Of a stretch of DNA of 64,000 nt, positions 46,512 to 56,066 are shown in pieces (positions within the stretch are counted from its first letter, which is position 1; each line of letters starts with the position of its first letter). The notes beneath the pieces are model-generated. The model did no database searches. It saw only the letters and a list, made by a program, of their open reading frames with translations, and had not been told where the DNA came from. Source of the DNA: Paraburkholderia sp. BL23I1N1 (GTDB lineage Bacteria > Pseudomonadota > Gammaproteobacteria > Burkholderiales > Burkholderiaceae); NCBI RefSeq assembly GCF_003610295.1, contig NZ_RAPV01000001.1, positions 6,916,481 to 6,980,480 of the forward strand, written 5' to 3'. A program made the position numbers and the translations under genes.

Positions 46512-47507
46512 TCATTCCGACTCGCCGGAAGACTCAGCCGCTGCGCCGGTCTGCTCCGGCCACAGCCACGGATGCGGCGACGCGCGCCGGTAACCCTCCG
46601 CCCCCATCAGCAGATCCAGCGTGAGACTGGCGAGATCGTCCGCGAACGGTTCGAAATCGTAGTCTTTCGACTGAATGCCGATCTTCCGGTAAGTATGGCA
46701 TTCGTCGCACGACTCTGCCTTCAAGGCTGCATTCCTGGAATCGGCTTCGCGAGTGGCCTCATCGGCGTCCTGCGCGCCGACAGCGTGATAGGCAATGCCC
46801 TTGGTCGAGTCGCAGTTCGAACATTTCGAGCGGACCATGTGCCACTCCGTTGCACACAAACCGCATTGCAGGTAGCGGTAATTGTCATACGCACCACCCA
46901 CGCGCACCATGCTCGCCACCGGATGCGATCCGCATACCGGACACAGGCCGAGCGTCTCGATGTACGGCACCTCGCGCTTGTCGATATCGGCGGCGAGGTC
47001 GGTCCAGACCACTTGCAGTGCGGCCATGATGAACGGCGCGCTCGCCGGATCGACTTCGTCGAAACGCTGCGCGAAGATGGCATCGGCCTGGGCTTCGAGC
47101 GTGGCTTTATCGAGTGTTCCCAGTCTGACGAAAAGCGCTTCGAGCGGCGGTGTGAGCGGGCCGGCGGCTTGCACCTTGTCGACCAATTGCAGCAAAACAT
47201 CGTGCCACGCCGGATCGCGCGCGCCGGAGAGCGCTGGAATCAGCGGCATGGAATGCTGTTGTGCGCGCGCGATCGAGTCGGCGCTGGGCGGCTGGGCCTT
47301 GAAGCCAGTGATCACGGCTTGCTGCGCATCCGCCAGCTCGGCCATCAGGCGCAAATAGCCGGCAATCGGATTGCTGAGCGCCGCCAGTTGACGCAACCGC
47401 GCGGCGCGCGCCGAAAAAACCGCCAGCCGTTCCGGCGTACGGATACGGGGAATCGCCGTGTGATCGAGCGATTTGATATCGCCTGCTTCAAGAATGCGTT
47501 GAACCAA
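46512..47507 (-). CDS. fdhE: Formate dehydrogenase accessory protein FdhE
   Basis: A 331-residue cytoplasmic maturation factor for respiratory formate dehydrogenase. Four rubredoxin-like Cys pairs are visible: CPVCGSHP, CGLCATEW, CSNCDST and CDECHTYRK, which bind iron. The N-terminal half is helical (ERLAVFSARAARLRQLA). It is 115 bases downstream of the cytochrome b subunit. It is normal in length and appears intact. Confidence 0.92.
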   Translation of the reverse strand: MVQRILEAGDIKSLDHTAIPRIRTPERLAVFSARAARLRQLAALSNPIAGYLRLMAELADAQQAVITGFKAQPPSADSIARAQQHSMPLIPALSGARDPAWHDVLLQLVDKVQAAGPLTPPLEALFVRLGTLDKATLEAQADAIFAQRFDEVDPASAPFIMAALQVVWTDLAADIDKREVPYIETLGLCPVCGSHPVASMVRVGGAYDNYRYLQCGLCATEWHMVRSKCSNCDSTKGIAYHAVGAQDADEATREADSRNAALKAESCDECHTYRKIGIQSKDYDFEPFADDLASLTLDLLMGAEGYRRASPHPWLWPEQTGAAAESSGESE

Positions 47508-47621
47508 AGTATCGACCTCTGAGAACTGAAGATCCGCCGCCGTTCATCGAACTGGAGCGGCGGCTCGGGGTGCGGTGCGCGGCACGTCGCGCCGCAAATC
47601 GTGCCGCGCTTCTTGTCGATC

Positions 47622-48287
47622 CTACTTGCCGATGATTTCCTTGAACCAGTTCGGATGATGCTTTCTTGCCCAGCCGTAGGTCACGGTACCGCGCGTCATC
47701 GCGCCAATCGAGCCCTTGACCCACAACGCCGCGTAAATATGCACGACGATGCCGACAATCAGTACGAACGCCGCCGCCGCATGAACCAGCGCCGCGAAGC
47801 GAATGACCTCAATCGGGAAATAGAACGAGAAATAGCGCCGCCAGATCACGATGCCACTCGCCAGCAACAGCAGCAGGCAGATCACCATGGTGAAAAATAA
47901 CAGCTTTTGACCGGCGTTGTACTTTCCGATCGCGGGGAGCTTGTCCTCGCGATTGTTGAGCACGTCGTCGATCTGCTTCATCCACTGGATGTCGGCGCGG
48001 TCGAGATAGTTGTGATGCCAGAAGCGCAACGCAAGAATCAGGAACGAGAGGAACATCACGCAGCCGACAAACGGATGCAGAATCCGCGTCCATTGCCCGC
48101 CGCCGAAGATCGCGTACAGCCACGACATCGCCGGATGAAACATGGCGAGGCCCGACAGCGCCAACAGAACGAACGTGATCGCGGTGATCCAGTGATTCGT
48201 CCGTTCATTCGGCGTGTAGCGTTGGATCAAGCTGTTGCCCTTCACGTCTTTCAGCACAACGTGCTCATGGTTTTCAGCGTGCTTCAT
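47622..48287 (-). CDS. Formate dehydrogenase gamma subunit (cytochrome b556)
   Basis: A 221-residue membrane subunit that binds two haems b and passes electrons from the beta subunit to quinone. Four helices are seen, with His ligands in [32 protein letters not shown] and [24 protein letters not shown]. Start ATG follows GGGAGGC and lies 14 bases inside the end of the beta gene, consistent with coupled translation. Confidence 0.92.
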   Translation of the reverse strand: MKHAENHEHVVLKDVKGNSLIQRYTPNERTNHWITAITFVLLALSGLAMFHPAMSWLYAIFGGGQWTRILHPFVGCVMFLSFLILALRFWHHNYLDRADIQWMKQIDDVLNNREDKLPAIGKYNAGQKLLFFTMVICLLLLLASGIVIWRRYFSFYFPIEVIRFAALVHAAAAFVLIVGIVVHIYAALWVKGSIGAMTRGTVTYGWARKHHPNWFKEIIGK

Positions 48288-49206
48288 CGGATGCCTCCCG
48301 CGAACGGCGTGCTTCGTCGGCTTCATGTTGCGCTTCGGCTTCTTCTGCTTCCGTCACCTCGTTCGGACCGATTCGCGTGTAGTGGAAGAACCCTGCCACT
48401 GCAGCAAACGCGATCCCCGCCAGCGCCAGCGGTTTCGCCAGACCTTTCCATAGAGAAACCATCGCGCTGATCTTCGGATTCTGCGGCAAGCCGTGATACA
48501 GGTTGGCTTTGTCGGCGTGATGCAGCACATACATCACGTGCGTGCCGCCCACGCCGGCAGGATCGTACAAACCGGCATTCTCGAAACCGCGCTCCTTCAG
48601 ATCGACGATCCGATCCGCCGCCTGCTGCTTCATGTCCTCCTTGGTGCCGAACATGATCGCGCCGGTCGGGCAGGTCTTCACGCACGCCGGCTCCTGGCCC
48701 ACGGCCACGCGGTCAGAACACAGCGTGCACTTGTACGCGCGGTTGTCCTTCTTCGAAATGCGCGGCACGTTGAACGGGCAACCGGTGATGCAATAGCCGC
48801 AGCCAATGCAGTTTTCCTCGTGAAAATCCACGATGCCGTTCGTGTACTGCACGATCGCGCCCGGCGAAGGACACGCCTTCAGGCAACCCGGATCCTCGCA
48901 GTGCATGCACCCGTCCTTGCGGATCAGCCACTCGAGATCGCCCTCGGTGTTCTCGTACTCCGAGAACCGCATGACGGTCCAAGAATGCTCCGACAAATCG
49001 CGCGGGTTGTCATAGATGCCGGTCGTCGTGCCGATCTCGTCGCGCAGATCGTTCCACTCCATACAGGCCGTCTGACACGCCTTGCAGCCAATGCACTTCG
49101 ATACATCGATGAGCTTGGCGACCGTGCCCGTCACCGGCTCACGCACTTGCGGTTCGGGCAAAGTCGTGGCCGAGAGGCGTTTGATATCCAGTGATTGCAG
49201 TGCCAT
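48274..49206 (-). CDS. fdxH: Formate dehydrogenase beta subunit, four [4Fe-4S]
   Basis: A 310-residue electron-transfer subunit. Four Cys clusters are readable: [43 protein letters not shown], and [21 protein letters not shown]. Near the C terminus is a single membrane anchor ([15 protein letters not shown]) that faces the periplasm, followed by a charged tail. It begins nine bases after the alpha subunit stop, and AAGGAAAAGAG precedes the ATG. Confidence 0.95.
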   Translation of the reverse strand: MALQSLDIKRLSATTLPEPQVREPVTGTVAKLIDVSKCIGCKACQTACMEWNDLRDEIGTTTGIYDNPRDLSEHSWTVMRFSEYENTEGDLEWLIRKDGCMHCEDPGCLKACPSPGAIVQYTNGIVDFHEENCIGCGYCITGCPFNVPRISKKDNRAYKCTLCSDRVAVGQEPACVKTCPTGAIMFGTKEDMKQQAADRIVDLKERGFENAGLYDPAGVGGTHVMYVLHHADKANLYHGLPQNPKISAMVSLWKGLAKPLALAGIAFAAVAGFFHYTRIGPNEVTEAEEAEAQHEADEARRSREASDEAR

Positions 49207-49215
49207 CTCTTTTCC

Positions 49216-52200
49216 TTATGCCTTTTCGACCTTGACGAGGAACGACTTGAATTCCGGTGTTTGCGAATTCCCGTCGCCCACGGAGGGCGTCAGCGTATTG
49301 ACGAGATAGCCCGGCTTCGCGAGCCCCTTGAAGCCCCAATGCAGCGGCAAGCCGACTGTCTGGACCTTCTTGCCTTCGATCATCAGCGGTTTGATCCGCT
49401 TGGTGACGAGCGCCACGGCAATAATGTGCCCGCGATTGGACGACACCTTCACGCGATCTCCCGCGACCACACCCACCTCCTTCGCCAGATCCTCGCCGAT
49501 CTCCACGAACTGCTGCGGCTGCACGATCGCGTTCAAACGCGCGTGCTTGGTCCAGTAGTGGAAATGTTCGGTCAGACGATATGTGGTCGCCGTATGCGGG
49601 AAGTTCTCATGCGTGCCGAATGCGGCCCGATCGTCCGGGAATACCCGTGCCGCCGGATTGCTGACAACCGCCTTGTTCTCCGGATGCAGCGGGTTGTAAC
49701 CGAGCGGCGTTTCGAATGGTTCGTAGTGCTCGGGGAATGGACCTTCCACCAGGCCGTCACGCGAGAAGAAACGCGCCACGCCTTCCGGATTCATGATGAA
49801 CGGATTCATGCCGTTTTCCGGCGGTTCGTCGATCTTGAAGTCGGGAACATCCGGTCCGGTCCACGCCGTGCCATTCCACGCGATCAGCTTGCGCGTGGGG
49901 TCGAACGGCTTGCCGCTGACGTCGCACGAAGCACGGTTATACAGAATTCGCCGGTTCGCGGGCCACGCCCACGCCCAGTTCAGTGTATTGCCGATGCCGG
50001 TCGGGTCGGAGTTGTCGCGGCGGCCCATCTGGTTGCCCGCCTGAGTCCAGGCGCCGCAGAAGATCCAGCAGCCGCTTGCCGTGCTGCCGTCGTCCCGAAG
50101 CTGCGCGAAGCCTGCCAGTTGCTCACCCTTTTTGGCGAGCACCTTGGTTTTGTCGGTCGCATCGGTCACGTCAGCCAGCGCCTTGCCGTTGAACTCCATG
50201 GCGATTTCTTCAGGCGTCGGGCTTTCCGGATTCGAATACGGCCAGCTCATCTTGAGAATCGGATCGGGATACTTGCCGCCCTTCTCCTGATAAGCCTTAC
50301 GCATGCGCAGCCAGAGCCCCGACATGATCTCCAGGTCGTTCTTCGATTCGCCGGGGCCGTCCGCGCCCTGCCAGTGCCACTGCAGCACGCGGCTCGAGCT
50401 CACCAGCGAACCGCGCTCTTCCGCGAAACACGTGGTCGGCAATCGGAAAACTTCCGTTTGAATCGAGGCAGGATCGACGTCGTTGAACTCGCCGAAGTTC
50501 TTCCAGAACTCGGAGGTTTCAGTGGCGAGCGGATCCATGATGACGAGCCACTTCAGCTTGGCCAGACTCGCGCCGATCTTCGCCTTGTTCGGCGCCGCGG
50601 CAAGCGGGTTGAAGCCCTGCGCGATGTAGCCGGTCATCTTGCCTTGATTCATCAGCTCGAAGACCTGCAGCATGTCGTATGACTTATCGAGCTTCGGCAG
50701 ATAGTCGTAGCCGAAGTTGTTCTCCGCGGTCGCGTTATCGCCCCACCACGACTTCATGAAGCTAACGTGGAACGCGCGATAGTTGCGCCAGTAGCTGAGC
50801 TGGTTCGGCCGCAACGGCTGCGTCGCACGCTTCGCGATGAAGGCGTCGTAGTCCTGCTCGGCTTCCATCGGCAGCGTCATGTAACCCGGCAACAGGTTCG
50901 ACATCAGGCCCAGGTCAGTCAAGCCTTGAATGTTCGAGTGGCCGCGCAACGCATTCATGCCGCCGCCTGCAATGCCGATGTTGCCCAGCAGCAATTGCAC
51001 CATCGCGCCGGTGCGGATGATCTGCGACCCCACCGAGTGATGCGTCCAGCCGAGCGCGTACAGGATCGTGCCGGCGCGCCCTGGAACGGCCGTCGACGCC
51101 AGCATTTCGCACACCTTCAGGAATTTCTCCTTCGGCGTTCCGCAGATTTTCTCGACCTGCTCGGGCGTATAGCGCGCGTAATGCTGCTTCATCAGTTGAT
51201 AGACGCAGCGCGGGTTCTGCAGCGTCGGATCGATCTTCGCAAAGCCGTCGTCGCCGAGTTCGTAGTCCCACGAACTCTTGTCGTAGCTGTGCTTGTCCGC
51301 GTCATAGCCGGAATACAGACCGTCGGTAAACGAGAAGTCCTCACGAACGATAAACGGCATGTCCGTGTAGTTCTTGACGTACTCGTGCTGAATCTTGTCG
51401 TTGGTGAGCAAATAGTTGATCACCCCGCCCAGAAACACGATGTCGGAGCCGGTCCGAATCTGCGCGTAGTAATCCGCGACCGATGCCGTGCGCGTAAAGC
51501 GCGGATCGACCACGATCAATCTTGCCTTGCGATGCGCCTTTGCTTCCGTGACCCACTTGAATCCACACGGGTGCGCCTCGGCTGCATTGCCGCCCATTAC
51601 CAGAATCACGTCCGCGTTCTTGATGTCGACCCAATGGTTCGTCATCGCTCCACGGCCAAACGTCGGGGCAAGACCTGCCACCGTCGGGCCGTGTCAAACA
51701 CGCGCTTGATTATCGAATGCGAGCATGCCAAGACTGCGGACAGTCTTGTGCGTCAAATATCCCACTTCATTGCTACCGGCCGATGCGGCGAGCATGCCGG
51801 TGGTCAGCCAGCGGTTGACCTTCTTGCCGTCTTCCGTTGTCTCGACGAAGTTGGCATCGCGGTCCTCCTTCATCAGCCTGGCGATGCGATCGAGCGCGTC
51901 GTCCCAGGAAATCCGCTGCCATTCATTCGATCCAGCCGCGCGGTACTCCGGATACTTCAGACGGCTCGGACTATGAATGAAGTCGATCAGGCTCGCGCCC
52001 TTCGGGCACAAGGTGCCGCGATTGACCGGATGATCGGGATCGCCTTCGATATGGATGATGCTGGACTTTGCATTCTTGGCGTTGTCGCCAAGTCCGTACA
52101 TCAGGATGCCGCAGCCCACCGAACAGTACGGGCAGGTATTGCGGGTTTCAGTTGTGCGCGACAGTTTGTACTGACGGACTTCGGCCAGCGCGGGTGCCGG

Positions 52201-52284
52201 AGAGAAGCCCATGAGGGCCAAACTTGATCCGGCGAGCGTGGTGGCGGAGACCTTCAGAAACTGTCGCCGGGACATATGGGTCAT
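49216..52284 (-). CDS. fdnG: Formate dehydrogenase-N alpha subunit, selenoprotein (UGA = Sec197)
   Basis: A 1,022-residue molybdopterin oxidoreductase oxidising formate in the periplasm. A twin-arginine signal SRRQFLKVSATTLAGSSL is at the start, a [4Fe-4S] site is CPYCSVGCGILMYG, and pterin-binding FGRGAMTNHWVDIKN and NSNIQGLTDLG-like motifs follow. An in-frame TGA at 51694-51696 splits the frame. It lies exactly at the active-site residue (NQARV-U-HGPTV) and is followed by a SECIS-like hairpin, so it encodes selenocysteine, not a stop. All the sel genes are nearby. Start: the first ATG, with GAGG eight bases upstream. Confidence 0.95.
51665..51696 (-). promoter_or_regulatory. Selenocysteine UGA codon and bacterial SECIS hairpin
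   Basis: On the mRNA, UGA is followed after about 14 bases by GGUGGCAGGUCUUGCCCC, in which GGCA pairs with UGCC around a GGUCU loop, as in E. coli fdhF and fdnG SECIS elements. SelB would bind this loop. Confidence 0.85.
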
Positions 52285-52507
52285 GTAATCGCCTCGGCTC
52301 TTTTTGGGGTACTAATAACGATTATAGAAGCCGATATGAAATCCTGCAGCGAGGCTGCACACTTCATCCATGCCGTTAAATATGAAACACGGCAGCCGGT
52401 TTCAATGGAACCGCGCACGATTCCTTTTGCATCATTCGTCGATGGATACGCCGCGCGCAAACAACCTGCATAATGCGATCATTCGAAGCCTGACATCAGC
52501 GCCACAC

Positions 52508-53572
52508 ATGACCGACACTCTCCCCACGGCAAGCCCTTCGCCCCGCCTGACCAGCCTCTCGCACGGCGGAGGCTGCGGCTGCAAGATCGCCCCCGGCCTG
52601 CTCGCCGACCTGCTCAAGCGCAGCGCGCCGCTGCCGTTTTTTCCCGACCTGCTGGTCGGCAACGATACGGCCGACGATGCCGCCGTCTACCGTCTCAACG
52701 ACGAGCAGGCGATCGTCGCCACCACCGACTTCTTCATGCCGATCGTCGACGACCCGTTCGACTTCGGCCGCATCGCCGCCACCAACGCGCTGTCCGACGT
52801 CTACGCCATGGGCGGCAAGCCGATCATGGCGCTGGCGATCGTCGGCATGCCGATCAATGTGCTGCCGCACGACGTGATCGCGGCGGTGCTGAAGGGCGGG
52901 GAGTCCGTCTGCACCGAAGCCGGCATCCCCCTCGCCGGCGGCCATTCAATCGATTCAGTCGAACCGATTTACGGCCTGGTCGCGATCGGCGTGGTCGATC
53001 CACGGCGTGTCAAACGCAATGCCGGTGCGCGGGCAGGTGACGTGCTAATCCTCGGCAAGCCGCTGGGCGTGGGCGTGCTATCGGCGGCGTTGAAAAAGGA
53101 CCGGCTCGATTCAAACGGCTATGCCGCGATGATCGCGGCCACGACCAAGCTCAACCGGCCGGGCGCGGCGCTGTCCACGCTCGACGGCGTGCATGCTCTC
53201 ACGGACATCACCGGTTTTGGCTTGTTGGGCCATACGCTGGAATTGGCTCGCGGTTCGAATCTGACGGCCCGCGTGCGCTACGCGGAATTGCCTTGGCTGC
53301 CCGACGTGGTCAGCTTCGCGGAAGCCGGCATTTTTACCGGTGCTTCGGGACGCAACTGGGACGCTTACGGTAAAGACGTCGTGTTATCCGGCTCATTGCC
53401 GTCCACAGCCCGCACCCTGCTCACCGATCCGCAAACCTCGGGCGGTTTGCTGGTATCGTGCGCGCCGGAAGCGGTCGACGAGGTGCTCGCGCTGTTCCGC
53501 GCCGACGGTTTCAACGAAGCGTGCGTGATCGGCGAAATGCTCAGCGGAGACCGGCGAGTCGAGGTGATCTGA
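52508..53572 (+). CDS. selD: Selenide, water dikinase SelD
   Basis: A 354-residue enzyme that makes selenophosphate from selenide and ATP. The catalytic Cys-Lys is in LSHGGGCGCKIAPG (Cys form, not Sec). DDAAVYRL, TTDFFMPIVDDPFDFGRIAATNALSDVYAMGGKP and TDITGFGLLGH complete the ATP-binding fold. The ATG used is the one at the expected family start; no good ribosome site is seen, and an upstream frame is open. It is divergent from the fdh operon and 130 bases ahead of the selU gene. Confidence 0.95.
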   Translation: MTDTLPTASPSPRLTSLSHGGGCGCKIAPGLLADLLKRSAPLPFFPDLLVGNDTADDAAVYRLNDEQAIVATTDFFMPIVDDPFDFGRIAATNALSDVYAMGGKPIMALAIVGMPINVLPHDVIAAVLKGGESVCTEAGIPLAGGHSIDSVEPIYGLVAIGVVDPRRVKRNAGARAGDVLILGKPLGVGVLSAALKKDRLDSNGYAAMIAATTKLNRPGAALSTLDGVHALTDITGFGLLGHTLELARGSNLTARVRYAELPWLPDVVSFAEAGIFTGASGRNWDAYGKDVVLSGSLPSTARTLLTDPQTSGGLLVSCAPEAVDEVLALFRADGFNEACVIGEMLSGDRRVEVI

Positions 53573-53702
53573 GCTGCAAGCGGGTTGGATGGGCGATGCA
53601 AGACGTACGTCCTGGAGGCAGGGCTGAACGGCTCGCCGGCCGGGATTGACGGCGCATGCGATAATTTCGCTTCTCCCGCCGGTCCGTTTCGTCTGTAACC
53701 CC

Positions 53703-54770
53703 TTGAAAAACCTACTCGTCAGCCTCGATCAAGCCGGTGATTTCGATGAAATCATCGACGTGCGCACGCCGCTCGAATTCGCCGAAGATCACATTCCCGG
53801 CGCGCTCAACGCGCCTGTGCTGAGCAACGAGGAGCGTGTTCTGGTCGGCACGACTTACAAGCAGGTCTCGCCCTTCGAAGGCACGCGGATCGGCGCGGCG
53901 CTGGTGGCGCGCAACATCGCGCATCACCTGGAAACGACCTTCGCCGACCGGCCTCGCAACTGGCGGCCGCTGATTTACTGCTGGCGGGGCGGGAAGCGCT
54001 CCGGCTCGGTCACGACGCTTTTCAATATGATCGGCTGGCCGGCACGTCAGCTGGACGGCGGTTATAAAGGCTACCGGCGCGCGACGCTGGACACCCTCGA
54101 GTCGTTGCCGAAGAATTTCCGCTATATCGCGCTGGTGGGCCCGACAGGCAGCGGCAAGACGCGCCTGCTCGAAGCGCTGAATCAGGCGGGTGCGCAGACG
54201 CTGGACCTCGAAGCCCTGGCGGCCCATCGCGGCTCGCTGTTGGGCGCGTGGGCGGGCGTTGCGCAGCCGTCGCAAAAGCGCTTTGACACGCTGTTGGTGA
54301 CCGCCCTGCGTGCGTTCGATCCCAAACGGCCGGTTTTCGTCGAGGCGGAGAGCCGGCGAATCGGTTCGATCGCACTGCCGCTCTCGCTTGTCGAAACCTT
54401 CCACCAGGGCGCCTGCGTCGAAGTGTTGTCGAGCCACGAAGACCGCGCGGCGTTCCTGCTGCACGACTACGGGCATCTGTTCGACGATCCCGAATCGCTG
54501 AAAGCGCAATTGCAGAAGATGATTGGTTTGCATAGCCGCGAACGTGTCACGGGCTGGCAACGACTCGTCGATGAAAATAGCCGGGCCGAGCTCGCTCACG
54601 AACTGATCGAACGGCACTATGACCCGGCGTACGCGCGCAGCAGCCATCAGCATTTCGTGCAACTGCCGCGTGCGTTGCAAATGAATTTCCGGCCCAACGA
54701 CGCCGACGTCATTGAGCAGGCAAAAGCACTGCTTGCTCAACTTGATAACAGTGCGCTCATTGTCGTCTGA
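53703..54770 (+). CDS. selU: tRNA 2-selenouridine synthase (SelU/MnmH)
   Basis: A 355-residue rhodanese-P-loop protein that replaces sulfur with selenium in wobble 2-thiouridine of certain tRNAs using selenophosphate. The rhodanese domain has DVRTPLEFAEDHIPGALNAP and the active Cys in PLIYCWRGGKRSGS. The P-loop is GPTGSGKTRLLEALN. The start is probably TTG (KNLLVSLDQAGDFDEI); no ATG is near, and family members begin here. It follows selD and shares its selenophosphate supply. Confidence 0.92.
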   Translation: MKNLLVSLDQAGDFDEIIDVRTPLEFAEDHIPGALNAPVLSNEERVLVGTTYKQVSPFEGTRIGAALVARNIAHHLETTFADRPRNWRPLIYCWRGGKRSGSVTTLFNMIGWPARQLDGGYKGYRRATLDTLESLPKNFRYIALVGPTGSGKTRLLEALNQAGAQTLDLEALAAHRGSLLGAWAGVAQPSQKRFDTLLVTALRAFDPKRPVFVEAESRRIGSIALPLSLVETFHQGACVEVLSSHEDRAAFLLHDYGHLFDDPESLKAQLQKMIGLHSRERVTGWQRLVDENSRAELAHELIERHYDPAYARSSHQHFVQLPRALQMNFRPNDADVIEQAKALLAQLDNSALIVV

Positions 54771-54799
54771 TTAAAAACTAACGTTCAAGACCATCCATC

Positions 54800-55855
54800 A
54801 TGCAATCAACCCTTCGGCAGCCCCGTGTCGCCCTTGGCTGGATCGTGTTTCTACTGATCGCCGTCGTCGGCCTCTTCTATGTGAAGTGGTTCCCGTACTA
54901 CAACCGCGCCTTCGTCGCCGCGAGCCAGCATTCCATCGGCAAATCGATCCTGATGGGCACGTCTTCGAGCGCACCGCCGGCGTCGTGGCAGGCGGCCATC
55001 GATTACGCGCTGGCCTACGGCAAGGCGATCTGGCAAGCCATGGTGCTCGGCCTGCTGCTGGGCTCGGCGGTGCAGGCGCTGATTCCGCCGCAGTGGGTCG
55101 CGCGTGCGCTCGGCCGCACCGACTTCAGCAGCGTGGTGAAGGGCGGTCTGATGTCGTTGCCGGGCATGATGTGCACCTGCTGCGCGGCACCGGTCGTGGC
55201 GGGCCTACGCGCCCGTCAGGCGGCGCCGGGCGCGGCGATCGCGTTCTGGCTGGGTAACACGGCGCTCAATCCGGCCACGCTGATCTTCATGGGCTTCGTA
55301 CTCGGCTGGCAATGGATGGGCTTGCGGCTCGCTCTCGGCCTCGTGATGGTGTTCGGCCTCGGCTATCTCGTGAACCGCATGGTCACGCCGAAGGAAGCCG
55401 AAGCGTCGCGCGAAGCCATGGCGCAACTCGTCACCGTCGACGATCCGGGCACCGCCTTCACGCGCTGGGTGAAAATCCTCGGAACCATGACGTTGCGGCT
55501 GATCCCCGAATACATCGTGCTGGTGCTGATTCTCGGCGCGGCGCGCGCATGGCTGTTTCCGCACATCGGACCCAGCATCGATAACAGCCTGCTGTGGATC
55601 ATCGCTTTGTCGATCGCCGGAACGTTGTTCGTGATCCCGACTGCGGGCGAAGTGCCGATCATTCAGGCCATGCTCTCTTTCGGCATGGCCGCCGGCCCGG
55701 CTGGTGCTTTGCTGATGACGCTGCCGCTGATCAGCGTGCCGTCGATGGCGATGCTCGGCCGCTCGTTTCCGAAGCGCGTGCTGACAATGGTGACGCTGGC
55801 GGTTGTGGTTTGCGGAGTGGTCAGCGGATTGCTGGCTATCGCTTTGGGGTTTTAA
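54800..55855 (+). CDS. DUF318/ArsP-type permease with CTCC motif
   Basis: A 351-residue integral membrane protein (about nine helices) of the UPF0718/DUF318 permease family, related to ArsP. Helix-linked LPGMMCTCCAAPVVAGLRAR contains three cysteines that could bind a soft ligand, and GNTALNPATLIFMGFVLGW and PTAGEVPIIQAML are the duplicated family motifs. It is 29 bases after selU on the same strand and probably in the selD-selU operon. By analogy with ArsP a role in transport of thiol-reactive oxyanions or organic compounds is possible; a selenium compound is an attractive but unproven cargo. Confidence 0.78.
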   Translation: MQSTLRQPRVALGWIVFLLIAVVGLFYVKWFPYYNRAFVAASQHSIGKSILMGTSSSAPPASWQAAIDYALAYGKAIWQAMVLGLLLGSAVQALIPPQWVARALGRTDFSSVVKGGLMSLPGMMCTCCAAPVVAGLRARQAAPGAAIAFWLGNTALNPATLIFMGFVLGWQWMGLRLALGLVMVFGLGYLVNRMVTPKEAEASREAMAQLVTVDDPGTAFTRWVKILGTMTLRLIPEYIVLVLILGAARAWLFPHIGPSIDNSLLWIIALSIAGTLFVIPTAGEVPIIQAMLSFGMAAGPAGALLMTLPLISVPSMAMLGRSFPKRVLTMVTLAVVVCGVVSGLLAIALGF

Positions 55856-55857
55856 GC

Positions 55858-55992
55858 ATGAAACGTATTGCAGCATTCACGGCGACGACGTGGTCGGCCG
55901 CGGCCCTTCTCTACTTCGGACAGCATTCGGTATCGCTGATCATGGTGAGCGGGGTTGTCGTGCTGGCCGGCTTCGATCTGCTTCGTCCGTGA
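55858..55992 (+). CDS. Small membrane protein downstream of the permease
   Basis: A 44-residue protein beginning MKRIAAFTATTWSAAALLYFG with two hydrophobic stretches and ending GFDLLRP. Its ATG is only two bases after the permease stop, so translation is likely coupled. Not recognised; it may be a small partner of the permease. Confidence 0.5.
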   Translation: MKRIAAFTATTWSAAALLYFGQHSVSLIMVSGVVVLAGFDLLRP

Positions 55993-56066
55993 CAGGTCCG
56001 CCGCGCTTTTCGAGCGACGGCCGATTTTTTCAGAACACTTGCTGGCGGACCGAGCGGTCGGGCCGT

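Noticed and set aside
45048..47522. 824-residue plus-strand open frame opposite selA and fdhE
   Set aside because: Antisense shadow; the minus-strand proteins show clear SelA and FdhE motifs.
51694..51696. Stop codon that would make the formate dehydrogenase a pseudogene
   Set aside because: It is at the active-site Sec position, followed by a SECIS-like hairpin, and the selenium genes are adjacent.
49195..52227. Two long plus-strand frames opposite the formate dehydrogenase alpha gene
   Set aside because: Arg/His-rich shadow translations without recognisable domains.
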